From NCBI GenBank assembly GCA_029762755.1, contig JARVGH010000007.1, positions 1-64,000 of the forward strand: a DNA stretch of 64,000 bases, written 5' to 3'. Position 1 is the stretch's first letter. Every line of letters begins with the position of its first letter. The stretch is from Candidatus Bathyarchaeum tardum (GTDB taxonomy: Archaea; Thermoproteota; Bathyarchaeia; Bathyarchaeales; Bathyarchaeaceae). Below are positions 49,761 through 58,739 of the stretch, in pieces. A program made the position numbers and the translations under genes. Under the pieces are notes generated by a model. The model was not told where the DNA came from. It ran no database searches and saw nothing but the letters and a program-made list of their open reading frames with translations.

Positions 49761-50591
49761 TTGAAAATTGCTTTTCAGGGAGAGTTAGGCGCATACAGCG
49801 AAATGGCAGTATACAGCTATTTTGGTCAAGAAGTAGAAGTTAAACCCTGCAAAAGCTTTGATGAAGTTTTTGAAAGAGTTAAAACAGGAAATGCGGATTA
49901 TGGAGTTGTTCCAATCGAAAACTCTATTGAAGGAAGCGTCAACCGAACATATGACCTGTTTTTGGAGTATGACCTCAAAGTAAGGGGAGAAATAATCATC
50001 AGGATAAGCCATTGCCTTATTGCACATAAAGGAATCAACATAAACCAAATCAAAGCAGTTTACAGTCATCCTCAAGCGTTAGCTCAATGCAGAAAATTCT
50101 TAGAAGAAAACAATTTAAAAGCAATCTCAAATTTTGACACCGCTGGGAGCGTAAAAATGATAAAAGAAGAAAACATGATAGATTCTGCAGCAATCGCCAG
50201 TGAACGTGCAGCCCAGATTTATGATATGGCCATACTTGCAAGAGAAATAGAAGATGTGAAAAACAACTCGACTAGGTTTTTCGTTTTAGATAAACAAGAC
50301 GCCCCATACACTGCAGAAGATAAAACCTCGATAATTTTTGCAGCTAAATCAATTCCAGGAGCATTACATAAAGTCTTAAAAGAATTTGCTGATAGAAACA
50401 TAAACCTCACAAAAATCGAGTCCAGACCAACAAAACAAACTCCATGGGAATACCATTTTTATCTGGATTTTGAAGGCCACAGAACTGAACAAAAATGTCA
50501 ACAAGCCTTAGAAAGCATTAAAGACAAAACAATATTCATAAAAATTCTTGGCTCTTACAAAGCAGCTAAAAAAAGCAATTGTAAACTCTAG
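49761..50591 (+). CDS. pheA: Prephenate dehydratase
   Basis: Converts prephenate to phenylpyruvate for phenylalanine. The catalytic domain shows KIAFQGELGAYSEMAVYSYF, DYGVVPIENSIEGSVNRTYD and AVYSHPQALAQCRKFLEENN, with the conserved TRF motif in NNSTRFFVLDK. A C-terminal ACT domain follows (IPGALHKVLKEFADRNINLT then KIESRPTKQTPWEYHFYLDF), which gives phenylalanine feedback; the ESRP motif is intact. At 276 residues it is a stand-alone P-protein. The TTG start at 49761 has no ATG rival. Its 3' end overlaps the tail-to-tail tyrA gene by four bases. Confidence 0.95.
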   Translation: MKIAFQGELGAYSEMAVYSYFGQEVEVKPCKSFDEVFERVKTGNADYGVVPIENSIEGSVNRTYDLFLEYDLKVRGEIIIRISHCLIAHKGININQIKAVYSHPQALAQCRKFLEENNLKAISNFDTAGSVKMIKEENMIDSAAIASERAAQIYDMAILAREIEDVKNNSTRFFVLDKQDAPYTAEDKTSIIFAAKSIPGALHKVLKEFADRNINLTKIESRPTKQTPWEYHFYLDFEGHRTEQKCQQALESIKDKTIFIKILGSYKAAKKSNCKL

Positions 50592-51457
50592 GAATCATCC
50601 AAAATCCGATACATAGCCCGATAAGCACGGTCATAATCAGGGTCTAATTCCTTCAATCTTTTATTTACTTGCTCCATCTTGTTGCTAAAACCAGAACAAT
50701 TTTTGTTTTTAACCAGTTTAAGCCACTCTTCAACTTTATTCAAGAACAAAGTTTCAAGCTGTTCCATTTCAGGCAAACTCATGTGAAGGTTTGAATAAAA
50801 ATAAGGTTCTTCAGAAGACACAGATTCCGCTAAAGTTAACAACAACTTGTAGGTGGCGCCACCTACAGTTTTTGCACTGACAAAATTAGGATTCTCCACC
50901 AGTGCATCAGCTGCTACTAGCCCCACAAAATGGGGGAAACCTAAAACTAAAGACATCAATTCATCGTGCGCTCTAGGTGCCAATACAGAAACTTCTGCTC
51001 CACGTTTCTGCAGCCAGTCTTTGAATTCCTCTGAGAACCGTTTTTCTTTTTCAGTCACAGGGGTAAGAACAAAGTTTTGTCCTTGAAGACTTTTTGCACC
51101 TGGACCAAAAACGGGATGTGTACCTAGGGTAACACCATGTTTTACATATTTTTGCAAGAGATTCACTGGAATCTCTTTGATGGAACTAATATCCATGACA
51201 ACTTGACCAGCTTTGACGTGAGAGCCAAACTCTTGTAGAACAGCATCTAAACTGGTCAAGGAAACACAAACAAGAATCCAGTCAGCACCATCAACTGCTT
51301 CAGCATTAGTAGGCACCACTTGTACTCCAAACTCGTCTTTTAATGCGTCTGCTTTGCTTTGGGTTCTGCTAGAAACAACTACAGAAAACCCTTCATTTTT
51401 GAATAAATTTACGAACCATCGACCCATCTTTCCGGCGCCAATTACTGCAACCTTCAC
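50588..51457 (-). CDS. tyrA: Prephenate dehydrogenase
   Basis: Oxidatively decarboxylates prephenate to 4-hydroxyphenylpyruvate. The NAD-binding fold starts at MKVAVIGAGKMGRWFVNLFK; VMDISSIKEIPVNLLQKYVK and TLGTHPVFGPGAKSLQGQNF hold catalytic His and substrate residues, and LVLGFPHFVGLVAADALVE continues the helical domain. At 289 residues without an ACT or chorismate mutase extension it is a monofunctional archaeal form. Its start overlaps the aminotransferase stop by four bases. It is the last gene of the long aromatic operon. Confidence 0.93.
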   Translation of the reverse strand: MKVAVIGAGKMGRWFVNLFKNEGFSVVVSSRTQSKADALKDEFGVQVVPTNAEAVDGADWILVCVSLTSLDAVLQEFGSHVKAGQVVMDISSIKEIPVNLLQKYVKHGVTLGTHPVFGPGAKSLQGQNFVLTPVTEKEKRFSEEFKDWLQKRGAEVSVLAPRAHDELMSLVLGFPHFVGLVAADALVENPNFVSAKTVGGATYKLLLTLAESVSSEEPYFYSNLHMSLPEMEQLETLFLNKVEEWLKLVKNKNCSGFSNKMEQVNKRLKELDPDYDRAYRAMYRILDDS

Positions 51458-52527
51458 GGTAGAGCCTCGCAGAGTTTTTCTAAGCCCTCTTTTATCTTAT
51501 CTTCCTCTGCAGTTAAAGCTATTCTGAAGAATTCTCGGTAGTCACCAAAAGCGGTTCCAGGAGCTACAGCAACGCCATGGTCTAAAAGGTCTAAAGCAAA
51601 TCGTTCAGAATCTAAGCCATCAACCTTAGGAAAGAGATAAAACGGTGCATCAGGCTTAGAAAATTTCATCGGGGAATTAGAAAGAACTCTATACGCGGCA
51701 TCTGCCCTCAACTTGAATTGGGTACGAATGTCATCAGCAATTTTTTGTCGTGATTCTAACCCTTTTAGAGCGCCGTACTGAATGAAAGCTGGAACACATG
51801 TTGTGGTGATTTGGTTTAGTTTAATCATTTGTTTAACTAGATCTTTTTCAGCTACCACATAGCCGATTCTCCAACCAGTCATCAAAAACGTTTTTGAAAA
51901 ACCACTAACGAGAATGTTTTCGCCTCCAAAATCAAGGATAGATTTTGCCTTAACAAAACTGATATCAGAATAGACTTCGTCGGACAGAACTTTTACTCCT
52001 TTACTTTTCGCAATTTCAACAATTTCACTGAAAGTTTTGTCATCAATAACTTTGCTTGTTGGGTTATTTGGGCTGTTTAGAATTATCATCCGCGTTTTGT
52101 CATCAATTAATTCATCCAGTTTTTCAGGGTCTATTTTCCAGTCAGATTCAAGGTCTCGATTCAAGAGGCGAATCTCGGCTCCAAGCTTTTGTGCACCTAA
52201 AGCGTAACTAGTCCAGTGCGGAGAAGGAACAACAACATTGTCTCCTGGCTTTAACGACAAAAATAACAAAGAAAATATCCCCCATTTTGAACCAGTAGTA
52301 ATTACTACATTGTCTACTGAAACGTCATGGATTTTAGCCAGTTCTTCTCGAAGTACTTTTTCCCCAGCAGCAGATGAATATTTTGTTTTTCCTTCTTTCA
52401 TGGCTGCATATGCTGCTTCAATGATTTCAGGGGGCGTAGGTAAATCAGGGTCGCCTAGGTTGAATTTGATAATTTTTTTTCCTTGATTTTCGAGTTGTAT
52501 CGCCTTTTCGCTTATTTCATACAGCAT
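51454..52527 (-). CDS. Class I/II aminotransferase (aromatic or aspartate type)
   Basis: A PLP aminotransferase: IIKFNLGDPDLPTPPEIIEA, LPTPP; NVVITTGSKWGIFSLLFLSL; MIILNSPNNPTSKVIDDKTF; and ILVSGFSKTFLMTGWRIGYV, which holds the PLP lysine. Position between chorismate mutase and tyrA suggests it aminates phenylpyruvate and hydroxyphenylpyruvate, or prephenate, to finish Phe and Tyr. An aspartate aminotransferase role supplying the aspartate used upstream in the same operon is the alternative. At 357 residues it is slightly short at the N-terminus; an ATG 24 bases upstream is out of frame. Confidence 0.9.
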   Translation of the reverse strand: MLYEISEKAIQLENQGKKIIKFNLGDPDLPTPPEIIEAAYAAMKEGKTKYSSAAGEKVLREELAKIHDVSVDNVVITTGSKWGIFSLLFLSLKPGDNVVVPSPHWTSYALGAQKLGAEIRLLNRDLESDWKIDPEKLDELIDDKTRMIILNSPNNPTSKVIDDKTFSEIVEIAKSKGVKVLSDEVYSDISFVKAKSILDFGGENILVSGFSKTFLMTGWRIGYVVAEKDLVKQMIKLNQITTTCVPAFIQYGALKGLESRQKIADDIRTQFKLRADAAYRVLSNSPMKFSKPDAPFYLFPKVDGLDSERFALDLLDHGVAVAPGTAFGDYREFFRIALTAEEDKIKEGLEKLCEALP

Positions 52528-52602
52528 TTTTGGTTAACTCCAACTGACATAGAATAGACTGATTTTATCATGAACAAATTAAACGAACTGTTTTAAATCT
52601 TC

Positions 52603-52857
52603 TTATTCTGCACCTTGAACAAACACAGACAAAGCAACAATATCTTTGAAGATTGCCTCAACTTTTTGGGGGTCAAGACCAGCTTCTAACGCTTTTGACA
52701 TAACATGCAGGTACACTTCGTCTTCTCTGAGATGGTCTTTAACTGCTAGACCATTTTGTGCCTTGATTACTCCGATGCTTTTACACAGGTCCATTCTTTC
52801 TTTTAAAAGAAGGATCAATTTTTCGTCAATTAAATCAATTTTCTTCCGTAGGGTCAC
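52603..52857 (-). CDS. Chorismate mutase (AroQ type)
   Basis: A small all-helical mutase converting chorismate to prephenate. The first helix, LRKKIDLIDEKLILLLKERM, has the usual Arg and R-x-IDxID-x-x-(L/I)-x-x-LL-x-x-R pattern; the catalytic Lys is in IGVIKAQNGL, and the C-terminal helix pair follows. I choose GTG 52857, six bases after GGAG, rather than the ATG 21 bases earlier (52878); both lie within the end of aroC, so the genes overlap. At 84 residues it is a minimal monofunctional form, feeding tyrA in this operon and pheA on the opposite strand. Confidence 0.9.
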   Translation of the reverse strand: MTLRKKIDLIDEKLILLLKERMDLCKSIGVIKAQNGLAVKDHLREDEVYLHVMSKALEAGLDPQKVEAIFKDIVALSVFVQGAE

Positions 52858-53980
52858 AATATTCTCCAACAGCTTCAACTCCCAAGACTTTAGGTATCAA
52901 ACCAGCTCTGAGCATTTGATCAATCAAAACCAAGGCAACTGCAGATTCAACAACAGGAACAGCCTTAGGCACAATACATGTATCGTGTCTGCCCTTAACT
53001 TGAATTTTTGTATTATTCATTTGCAGCAAATCTACAGTTCTTTGTTCTTTATCAATGGACGGTGTCGGCTTAATGGCTACTCGAAGCACAATGGGCATCC
53101 CAGAAGACATGCCTCCAAGAATTCCACCAGAATTATTGGTAGTTGTTTTAACTTCTCCATCCTGCATCATATATGGGTCATTATTTTCTGAACCTTTCAA
53201 TCGTGAAGATTCAAATCCAACACCAAATTCCACACCTTTAACAGCAGGAATCCCAAAAAGGATCTTTGCAAGATCAGCATCCAAAGAATCAAACAACGGC
53301 TCCCCAACACCCGGCAATACATTTAATGCAAAGCAGTCCACAATTCCTCCGACACTGTCACCTTCACTTTTTGCTTTCAAAATTGCATTTTCCATCTGTT
53401 TAGAAGCAACTAAATCAGGGCATCTAACTGAACTGTCATAAGTTTTTTCCCGAACATCCTCCACAGAAAGAGCTTTTTTTATGGTTACACCCCCAATCGC
53501 AGAAGTGTAAGCCATAATCTCAACACTTGCAAGTGCAAGCAGTTTCTTAGCGATGGCTCCTGCCATAATATAAGCAACAGTAAGGCGACCAGAGAATCGT
53601 CCTCCACCTCGGTTGTCATTGAAGCCGAGATATTTGATTCTCGCAGGATAATCGGCATGTCCAGGTCGGGGAGTATGACGTATCATATCGTATGAATCTG
53701 AAACAACTTCCTTGTTCCAAACAAGAATACAAATTGGAGCACCAGTCGTAAAACCTTCATAAGTTCCCGAAAACAACTCGACTACGTCTTCTTCTCTTCG
53801 AGCAGAAACAATTTCTGCTTTTTGGGGTAAACGTTTGTCCAATTCATTTTGAATGTCTTCTACACTTAAAGGAAGACCAGCAGGACACCCATCTATTACT
53901 GCGCCGACACATCGTCCATGGCTTTCTCCAAAACAAGTTACTACAAATTCTTTTCCTATTGAATTAGAGCCCAACAACAT
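52835..53980 (-). CDS. aroC: Chorismate synthase
   Basis: Eliminates phosphate from EPSP to give chorismate, needing reduced flavin. Signatures are GKEFVVTCFGESHGRCVGAV, GCPAGLPL, the three conserved sets GHADYPARIKYLGFNDNRGG, GRFSGRLTVAYIMAGAIAK, and PTPSIDKEQRTVDL, with GRHDTCIVPKAVPVVESAVA near the end. At 381 residues the length is standard. The start ATG 53980 lies 17 bases inside the EPSP synthase gene, and its own end overlaps the chorismate mutase gene. Confidence 0.96.
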   Translation of the reverse strand: MLLGSNSIGKEFVVTCFGESHGRCVGAVIDGCPAGLPLSVEDIQNELDKRLPQKAEIVSARREEDVVELFSGTYEGFTTGAPICILVWNKEVVSDSYDMIRHTPRPGHADYPARIKYLGFNDNRGGGRFSGRLTVAYIMAGAIAKKLLALASVEIMAYTSAIGGVTIKKALSVEDVREKTYDSSVRCPDLVASKQMENAILKAKSEGDSVGGIVDCFALNVLPGVGEPLFDSLDADLAKILFGIPAVKGVEFGVGFESSRLKGSENNDPYMMQDGEVKTTTNNSGGILGGMSSGMPIVLRVAIKPTPSIDKEQRTVDLLQMNNTKIQVKGRHDTCIVPKAVPVVESAVALVLIDQMLRAGLIPKVLGVEAVGEYCDPTEEN

Positions 53981-55241
53981 TGCCTCCTAACGCCCGCAAA
54001 TCATTAAAGAACTGCGGATACGACTTATTTATACATTCAACGTTTTGAATCTTTGTTTCTCCCTTCGCACCCAAAGCGGCAACTCCACAGGACATAGCGA
54101 TTCGGTGGTCGTTATGAGGATTAATTGTAGCCCCAAACAAGGGGTACCCTCCATTTATGGTCAAACCATCTTCGGTCACTTCGATGTCTGCACCCATTTT
54201 TTTCAGTTCCGTGCTTATTGAATTTAGTCTATCAGACTCTTTGTACTTTAACCGTTTTGCATTAAATATCGTAGAGCGCCCTTTAGCATAACACGCAAGA
54301 ACAGCACAAACTGGAACTAAATCTGGAATATCCTTCGCATCAATGTCAATACAGGTAAGGGGTTTGCCCTCGATTTTTACTGATTCTTCAGTTACTTCAA
54401 CTGATGCACCCATGTCTTTCAGTATCCCCAGAATTGCCCGGTCACCTTGTGCGGTTTGATAAACAAGACTATTCACAGTTATCATTGATGAAGTCACTGC
54501 AGCAGCAGCAAAAAGAAACGCAGCAGAAGAAAAATCTCCAGGAACAACATTGTCACAAGGAATAAAACTTTGATTTGAAGGAACCCAAAAACCTGACATG
54601 TCCTGTTTTACTGCTCCTTGAAAACCGTATTTTACAAGAACTTCAAGGGTCATCTCGACATAACCTTTAGATTCCAAAGGAGTAGAAACAGTAATATCAG
54701 TATCTTCTGAGGCTTTTGGACAAGCAAATAACAATCCAGAAATAAACTGTGAACTCACATCACCCCGTATGGAAGTTTTTCCACCTTTGATTCCCCCACC
54801 ACAAACAACGACTGACGACCCATCGCTCTGAACAGTAGATTTTATTCCCAACTCTTTTAGGCTGCCAAGAAGAGGAGCAATAGGTCTTCGAGCAAATGAT
54901 GCTCCAAAAAGAAACTTTGAAGAACCAGAAGCAAGGGCTGCAACAGGTACCATAAAACGAAGTGTAGACCCAGATTCTCTGCAATCTATGGGATTTTTTG
55001 GAGTTTTAACGCATCCAGTTCCATGAATTATCCAGCAGTTTTCTCGGATTTCAGTCTCTGCTCCTAGAGCATTTACTGCATCCATGGTTGCTTGGGTATC
55101 ATCAGAAAATAAGGGATTAAATATTTTTGAAGTACCTTCAGAAAGTGACGCCGCGATAACCAAGCGGTGCGTGTAAGCCTTGGAGGGGGGAGCAGAAACC
55201 ACACCTTTCAGAGCAGCTGTGTGTTCAACTGTCAAATCCAA
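53964..55241 (-). CDS. aroA: EPSP synthase (3-phosphoshikimate 1-carboxyvinyltransferase)
   Basis: Joins phosphoenolpyruvate to shikimate-3-phosphate. Key blocks are APPSKAYTHRLVIAASLSEG, DCRESGSTLRFMVPVAALAS, SSQFISGLLFACPKA, VPGDFSSAAFLFAAAAVTSS, KESDRLNSISTELKKMGADI and NPHNDHRIAMSCGVAALGAK. All PEP- and shikimate-binding positions that I can place are present. The 425 residues are typical of class I-like archaeal enzymes. It follows the shikimate kinase stop by three bases and overlaps aroC. Confidence 0.96.
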   Translation of the reverse strand: MDLTVEHTAALKGVVSAPPSKAYTHRLVIAASLSEGTSKIFNPLFSDDTQATMDAVNALGAETEIRENCWIIHGTGCVKTPKNPIDCRESGSTLRFMVPVAALASGSSKFLFGASFARRPIAPLLGSLKELGIKSTVQSDGSSVVVCGGGIKGGKTSIRGDVSSQFISGLLFACPKASEDTDITVSTPLESKGYVEMTLEVLVKYGFQGAVKQDMSGFWVPSNQSFIPCDNVVPGDFSSAAFLFAAAAVTSSMITVNSLVYQTAQGDRAILGILKDMGASVEVTEESVKIEGKPLTCIDIDAKDIPDLVPVCAVLACYAKGRSTIFNAKRLKYKESDRLNSISTELKKMGADIEVTEDGLTINGGYPLFGATINPHNDHRIAMSCGVAALGAKGETKIQNVECINKSYPQFFNDLRALGGNVVGL

Positions 55242-55244
55242 TTT

Positions 55245-56120
55245 TTAAAGGACCACCCTTGCTTTCTCCAGATTAACCTGAGCCTCTAAAATGTCGCCTA
55301 CATAATTCTGCCAAGCTTCTTTAACAGACTCTAAGTTGTCTTTAGAAACTATTGCAGTAACAGCAGGACCAGTTCCGGATAACCCTGCAGCCAAAGCACC
55401 CGCCGTGAGAGCATCAACTGCAGGAGAAGGATCATAACCAAGAACAGAAGAATAAACTAACCCGTTCAAGGTTAAAGCAGCCCAATAGTTCCCATTCAAG
55501 GCTTCATTGTAAGCTATTTTAACAGCAGAAGACAAAGCTCGCATACGGTTCACATTGGAACTAACAGTATAGGTTTTTTGTGCAGGAACATAAAACAAAA
55601 CAGCAAGAGGAGCTTCGGGTAACTCAAAACGCTTAATGATTTCGCGTTCCAAATTATCGGTTATTACAACCCCGCCAAAATAAGAAGCACAAGCATCATC
55701 AAAAGCCCCAGTTATGGTAACCTTTGCATCCAAAGCAGCTTCAACGCCCAACCGCACCAACGCAACATCATCCAAACTGCGTTCTAATGCCGCAGCAGTT
55801 GCCAGAGCAATTGCATTTGCTGCTGCACTGCTACTTTTCATACCACGGGCAACAGGAATAGAAGAACTAGTTTCAACTTTTGCACCAAATTCATTATCTA
55901 AACCAAAATGCTTGAAGACATGCTCAACAGTTTTTTGTGCCAAAACAGGATTCTCCGAAGAATCAGAACGAATAACAACATCCACTTGTCCAGTTTCACC
56001 AGTCAGTTTTACTATGGCTTTTGTCCAAAGGTCCACACCTACTGCTGCGCCTTTTCCAGTAGCGATTGCATTAATTATTGTAGCTGCACCATGAGATATT
56101 GCTTGGGCATGTCCATGCAT
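55245..56120 (-). CDS. aroK: Archaeal shikimate kinase (GHMP superfamily)
   Basis: Phosphorylates shikimate with the archaeal GHMP fold, unrelated to bacterial AroK. Blocks are HGHAQAISHGAATIINAIAT, VGVDLWTKA, the ATP loop SSSIPVARGMKSSSAAANAI (P-x3-G-L-x-SSSA type), GAFDDACASYFGGVVITDN and GLSGTGPAVTAIVSKDNLES. At 291 residues the length is standard. The gene sits between shikimate dehydrogenase, whose stop it overlaps, and EPSP synthase, exactly as the pathway order demands. Confidence 0.95.
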   Translation of the reverse strand: MHGHAQAISHGAATIINAIATGKGAAVGVDLWTKAIVKLTGETGQVDVVIRSDSSENPVLAQKTVEHVFKHFGLDNEFGAKVETSSSIPVARGMKSSSAAANAIALATAAALERSLDDVALVRLGVEAALDAKVTITGAFDDACASYFGGVVITDNLEREIIKRFELPEAPLAVLFYVPAQKTYTVSSNVNRMRALSSAVKIAYNEALNGNYWAALTLNGLVYSSVLGYDPSPAVDALTAGALAAGLSGTGPAVTAIVSKDNLESVKEAWQNYVGDILEAQVNLEKARVVL

Positions 56121-56986
56121 TAATCTGAACCTCCATTTTTTAGGGCATTCAATGCAGCTTTTCTCATAACCTCAACAGGAGCAGGACAATTAGTCCAAAT
56201 GTGAAAAGCAACAGAACCTTGATAAATGAGCATTTCAAGTCCTGAAATAACTTTTGCACCTACAGTTTTTGCATCTTTCAAAAGTTTAGTTTCCAAAGGA
56301 TTGTAAATAATGTCCATCACATTAAGATCAGGACGCAATAGCTCCGACGGAACAGGGCTAATTTCATTGTCTGGATGCATACCCACACAAGTTGCGTTAA
56401 TTAGAATGTCCGCTGTTTCAAGTTCTTGTTTAAGAACTTTAAAAGAAAGGGGTCCACTTTTTACTGTTGCACCAAAATTTTTGGGCAATAACTTAACCAA
56501 GTTTTTTGCTTTGTCAGAGTTTCTGTTCAAGACCACAAGCTCATTAACGTTCTGGGCGGCTTGATACGCTATGGCTTTTGCTGCACCTCCAGCACCAAGA
56601 AGCACAAGTTTCATTTTTTCAGGACAAACACCGTTTTCTTGCAGAGCAATAATTGCTCCTTCGCCGTCTGTGTTGTATCCACTAAGTTTTCCCTGATTGT
56701 TAAGAATAGTGTTTACCGCGCCAACAGATTTTGCGGTGACGTCAAGTTCATCAAGGTACTTGATAACCTCGTTTTTGTGGGGCATAGTCACGTTTAATCC
56801 TTTTAGACCTAAACTTTTTACTCCTAAAAGGGTGTCCTTCAAATCTTTGGCAGTTACGGTAAAAGCAACATAAACAAGGTTCAGTCCAAGTTCTTCGAAG
56901 GCCGCATTATGCATTACAGGACTAAGGGAGTGTTCTACAGGGTCACCGATAATAGCGCACACTTTAGTTTTTCCTGAGACATTCAT
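56120..56986 (-). CDS. aroE: Shikimate dehydrogenase
   Basis: Reduces 3-dehydroshikimate to shikimate with NADPH. The substrate-binding start is KVCAIIGDPVEHSLSPVMHN; the catalytic Lys is in LKGLNVTMPHKNEVIKYLDE; the nucleotide loop is KLVLLGAGGAAKAIAYQAAQ, with LVVLNRNSDKAKNL selecting NADP; and GLEMLIYQGSVAFHIWTNC is the C-terminal signature. At 288 residues it is monofunctional and complete. It starts with ATG 56986, one base after the aroD stop. Confidence 0.96.
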   Translation of the reverse strand: MNVSGKTKVCAIIGDPVEHSLSPVMHNAAFEELGLNLVYVAFTVTAKDLKDTLLGVKSLGLKGLNVTMPHKNEVIKYLDELDVTAKSVGAVNTILNNQGKLSGYNTDGEGAIIALQENGVCPEKMKLVLLGAGGAAKAIAYQAAQNVNELVVLNRNSDKAKNLVKLLPKNFGATVKSGPLSFKVLKQELETADILINATCVGMHPDNEISPVPSELLRPDLNVMDIIYNPLETKLLKDAKTVGAKVISGLEMLIYQGSVAFHIWTNCPAPVEVMRKAALNALKNGGSD

Positions 56987-56987
56987 A

Positions 56988-57674
56988 CTATTTTAGCCCC
57001 AAAGTCTCGTATGCAAGATTCATTTCATGTATAGTTAATTGTCCTTTTGCTGTTTTTCTTTTTTCGTCAAGACAAGCAAAGGTAAAAAAGGCACCAAAAA
57101 CAGGGGACAACAAACGAGAAGGTTTGCCATAATCTCCCATAGCAAAACAAACGATTTTAGATTGCTTAGACGATTTAGAAACAAAATCTAAAACTACTAA
57201 GTTGTCTTCAACTGTTTCAGCAGTAGTTATAATCTTACAAACATCAGCACCTAATGCAGATATTTCATCTTGAACTTTTCTTAACTCAGATACCGAAGGT
57301 GTTTGTTTAAAATCATGAAAAGAAACAATAACTTTGGCTGCAGCAGCATGCAAACTCTGGATTAACTGAACTTGATTAGGTGTACCTAAATCCACATCAA
57401 CATATTCAAAACCATTTTTTGCTGCGTCAACCAATATTTTTTGGCGTTCAGTTTCGGTGCCCATAAAATTACCGTGTTGTTTTGTTGATTTGTTTGTAGC
57501 AATCAACGGAGTTTTAGTACAAGATGCAATTTCTTTTAGGCACCCGTGATTTTTGAGACTGTCTAACCTAATTTCAATAAGGTCTGCGTGTAAACTATCA
57601 GCAGTTTGAAGTAATTCAATTGCTTCATCAACTGTTTTAGGTGGAATTGCAACGCAGACTCTAATTGTCAACAC
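56988..57674 (-). CDS. aroD: Type I 3-dehydroquinate dehydratase
   Basis: Dehydrates 3-dehydroquinate through a Schiff-base lysine. Blocks are TIRVCVAIPPKTVDEAIELL, HADLIEIRLDSLKNHG, YVDVDLGTPNQVQLIQSLHA, VIVSFHDFKQTPSVSEL with the catalytic His, KIITTAETVEDNLVVLDFV with the Lys, and KIVCFAMGDYGKPSRLLSPV at the C-terminus. At about 228 residues it has type I length. The start is GTG 57674 or TTG 57671; the latter overlaps the preceding stop as TTGA. Confidence 0.94.
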   Translation of the reverse strand: MLTIRVCVAIPPKTVDEAIELLQTADSLHADLIEIRLDSLKNHGCLKEIASCTKTPLIATNKSTKQHGNFMGTETERQKILVDAAKNGFEYVDVDLGTPNQVQLIQSLHAAAAKVIVSFHDFKQTPSVSELRKVQDEISALGADVCKIITTAETVEDNLVVLDFVSKSSKQSKIVCFAMGDYGKPSRLLSPVFGAFFTFACLDEKRKTAKGQLTIHEMNLAYETLGLK

Positions 57675-58738
57675 TCGATCACTGCTTCTTCTTTCACCAA
57701 TGTTCCAAAATGCCTTCCGCCTTCTTCCACTTGGGCAAGAATTTTGTCTCCCTTTGTTAGGTCAGTTACAGCTTTGGAGCCTTCGGGAGTAACAACTCTT
57801 ATAGTCTCAGCGTTTTGGGCAATAAGTTTCAAACTTTTGCCATTATATTCTGCTTCAATTAATAGCATTGGACGCCACTCAATTTTTGAGCGTGCAACAT
57901 TGGTTACCCTGACGTTTCCTGCTCGGTCTACAATAAGTACTTCTTCCCCAGATTTTAGTTCAGACAAATATCTCGTCCGGTTTGGAGAAGTAAGAGCATA
58001 CAAAGATAAAGGTCCAGCATTAACCCTAAAAGGACGAGTTTCCACGTATGGACTTTCGTGAACTTCTGCTTGAACTAAAAACAAGCCAGAAGATTGACAA
58101 CCCAAAAGCATGCCCTCTCCAGGTTTCATAAGTTCACAGGTGTCAATACAAGAACGAGCTCCGGTTCCAATCTCTTTTACTTCAGTAACCTCAACAGGAA
58201 CCAAACCAAGACCGACAGACTCTTTTTTGGCAAACTCTGCCGTTTGCTTGAGTTCTTCAAGACTATCGGTCTTCAGAACTACACCGTCTGAACCAAGTTC
58301 CAAAGTTTCTAAGGCAACTTTTGCTTCTTTTGTGTTAGAAACTTCCGCTAAAAGTTTAGTTTTTCCCCGGGTCTTTGCGATGAGATTCTCCAAAGGAATG
58401 ATTTTCCAGTCAGGAGTACCAACAATAACATAATCAGACAAAAGTTCCGCAGCAGCTATTGCTGTTTCTTCATCCTTTTTGCTTTCAATAATCATTTTCA
58501 CTGCAACACATTTGCCGTCAGCCTTCAACTTTTTTACGGATTCAAGTTCAGACGAAGAAACAGTAACAATGTCAGCGTCCCCAGAATCCGAAGCAACAGA
58601 AAGCCCAGCTTTTTTTGCATCGTCAATATCTTTTGCATCAACTAAGGCAACGTCACAAAACTGCGCTGCAGATTTTAGTAACTTAACTTTTTGAGGGTTA
58701 GGAAGGGCCACATCGATTTCAACCCAAAGGTACTTCAT
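57668..58738 (-). CDS. 3-dehydroquinate synthase II (archaeal AroB')
   Basis: Converts 2-amino-3,7-dideoxy-D-threo-hept-6-ulosonate (ADH) to 3-dehydroquinate by NAD-dependent oxidative deamination and cyclisation. Blocks are MKYLWVEIDVALPNPQKVKL, DYVIVGTPDWKIIPLENLIA, ATVTEVKEIGTGARSC-like VEVTEVKEIGTGARSCIDTC, ELMKPGEGMLLGCQSSGLFL and FRVNAGPLSLYALTSPNRTR. I start at ATG 58738, one base after the ADH synthase stop; an open frame starting at 58750 would overlap it. At 356 residues it matches the archaeal family and replaces DAHP-based AroB. Confidence 0.95.
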   Translation of the reverse strand: MKYLWVEIDVALPNPQKVKLLKSAAQFCDVALVDAKDIDDAKKAGLSVASDSGDADIVTVSSSELESVKKLKADGKCVAVKMIIESKKDEETAIAAAELLSDYVIVGTPDWKIIPLENLIAKTRGKTKLLAEVSNTKEAKVALETLELGSDGVVLKTDSLEELKQTAEFAKKESVGLGLVPVEVTEVKEIGTGARSCIDTCELMKPGEGMLLGCQSSGLFLVQAEVHESPYVETRPFRVNAGPLSLYALTSPNRTRYLSELKSGEEVLIVDRAGNVRVTNVARSKIEWRPMLLIEAEYNGKSLKLIAQNAETIRVVTPEGSKAVTDLTKGDKILAQVEEGGRHFGTLVKEEAVIEC

Positions 58739-58739
58739 T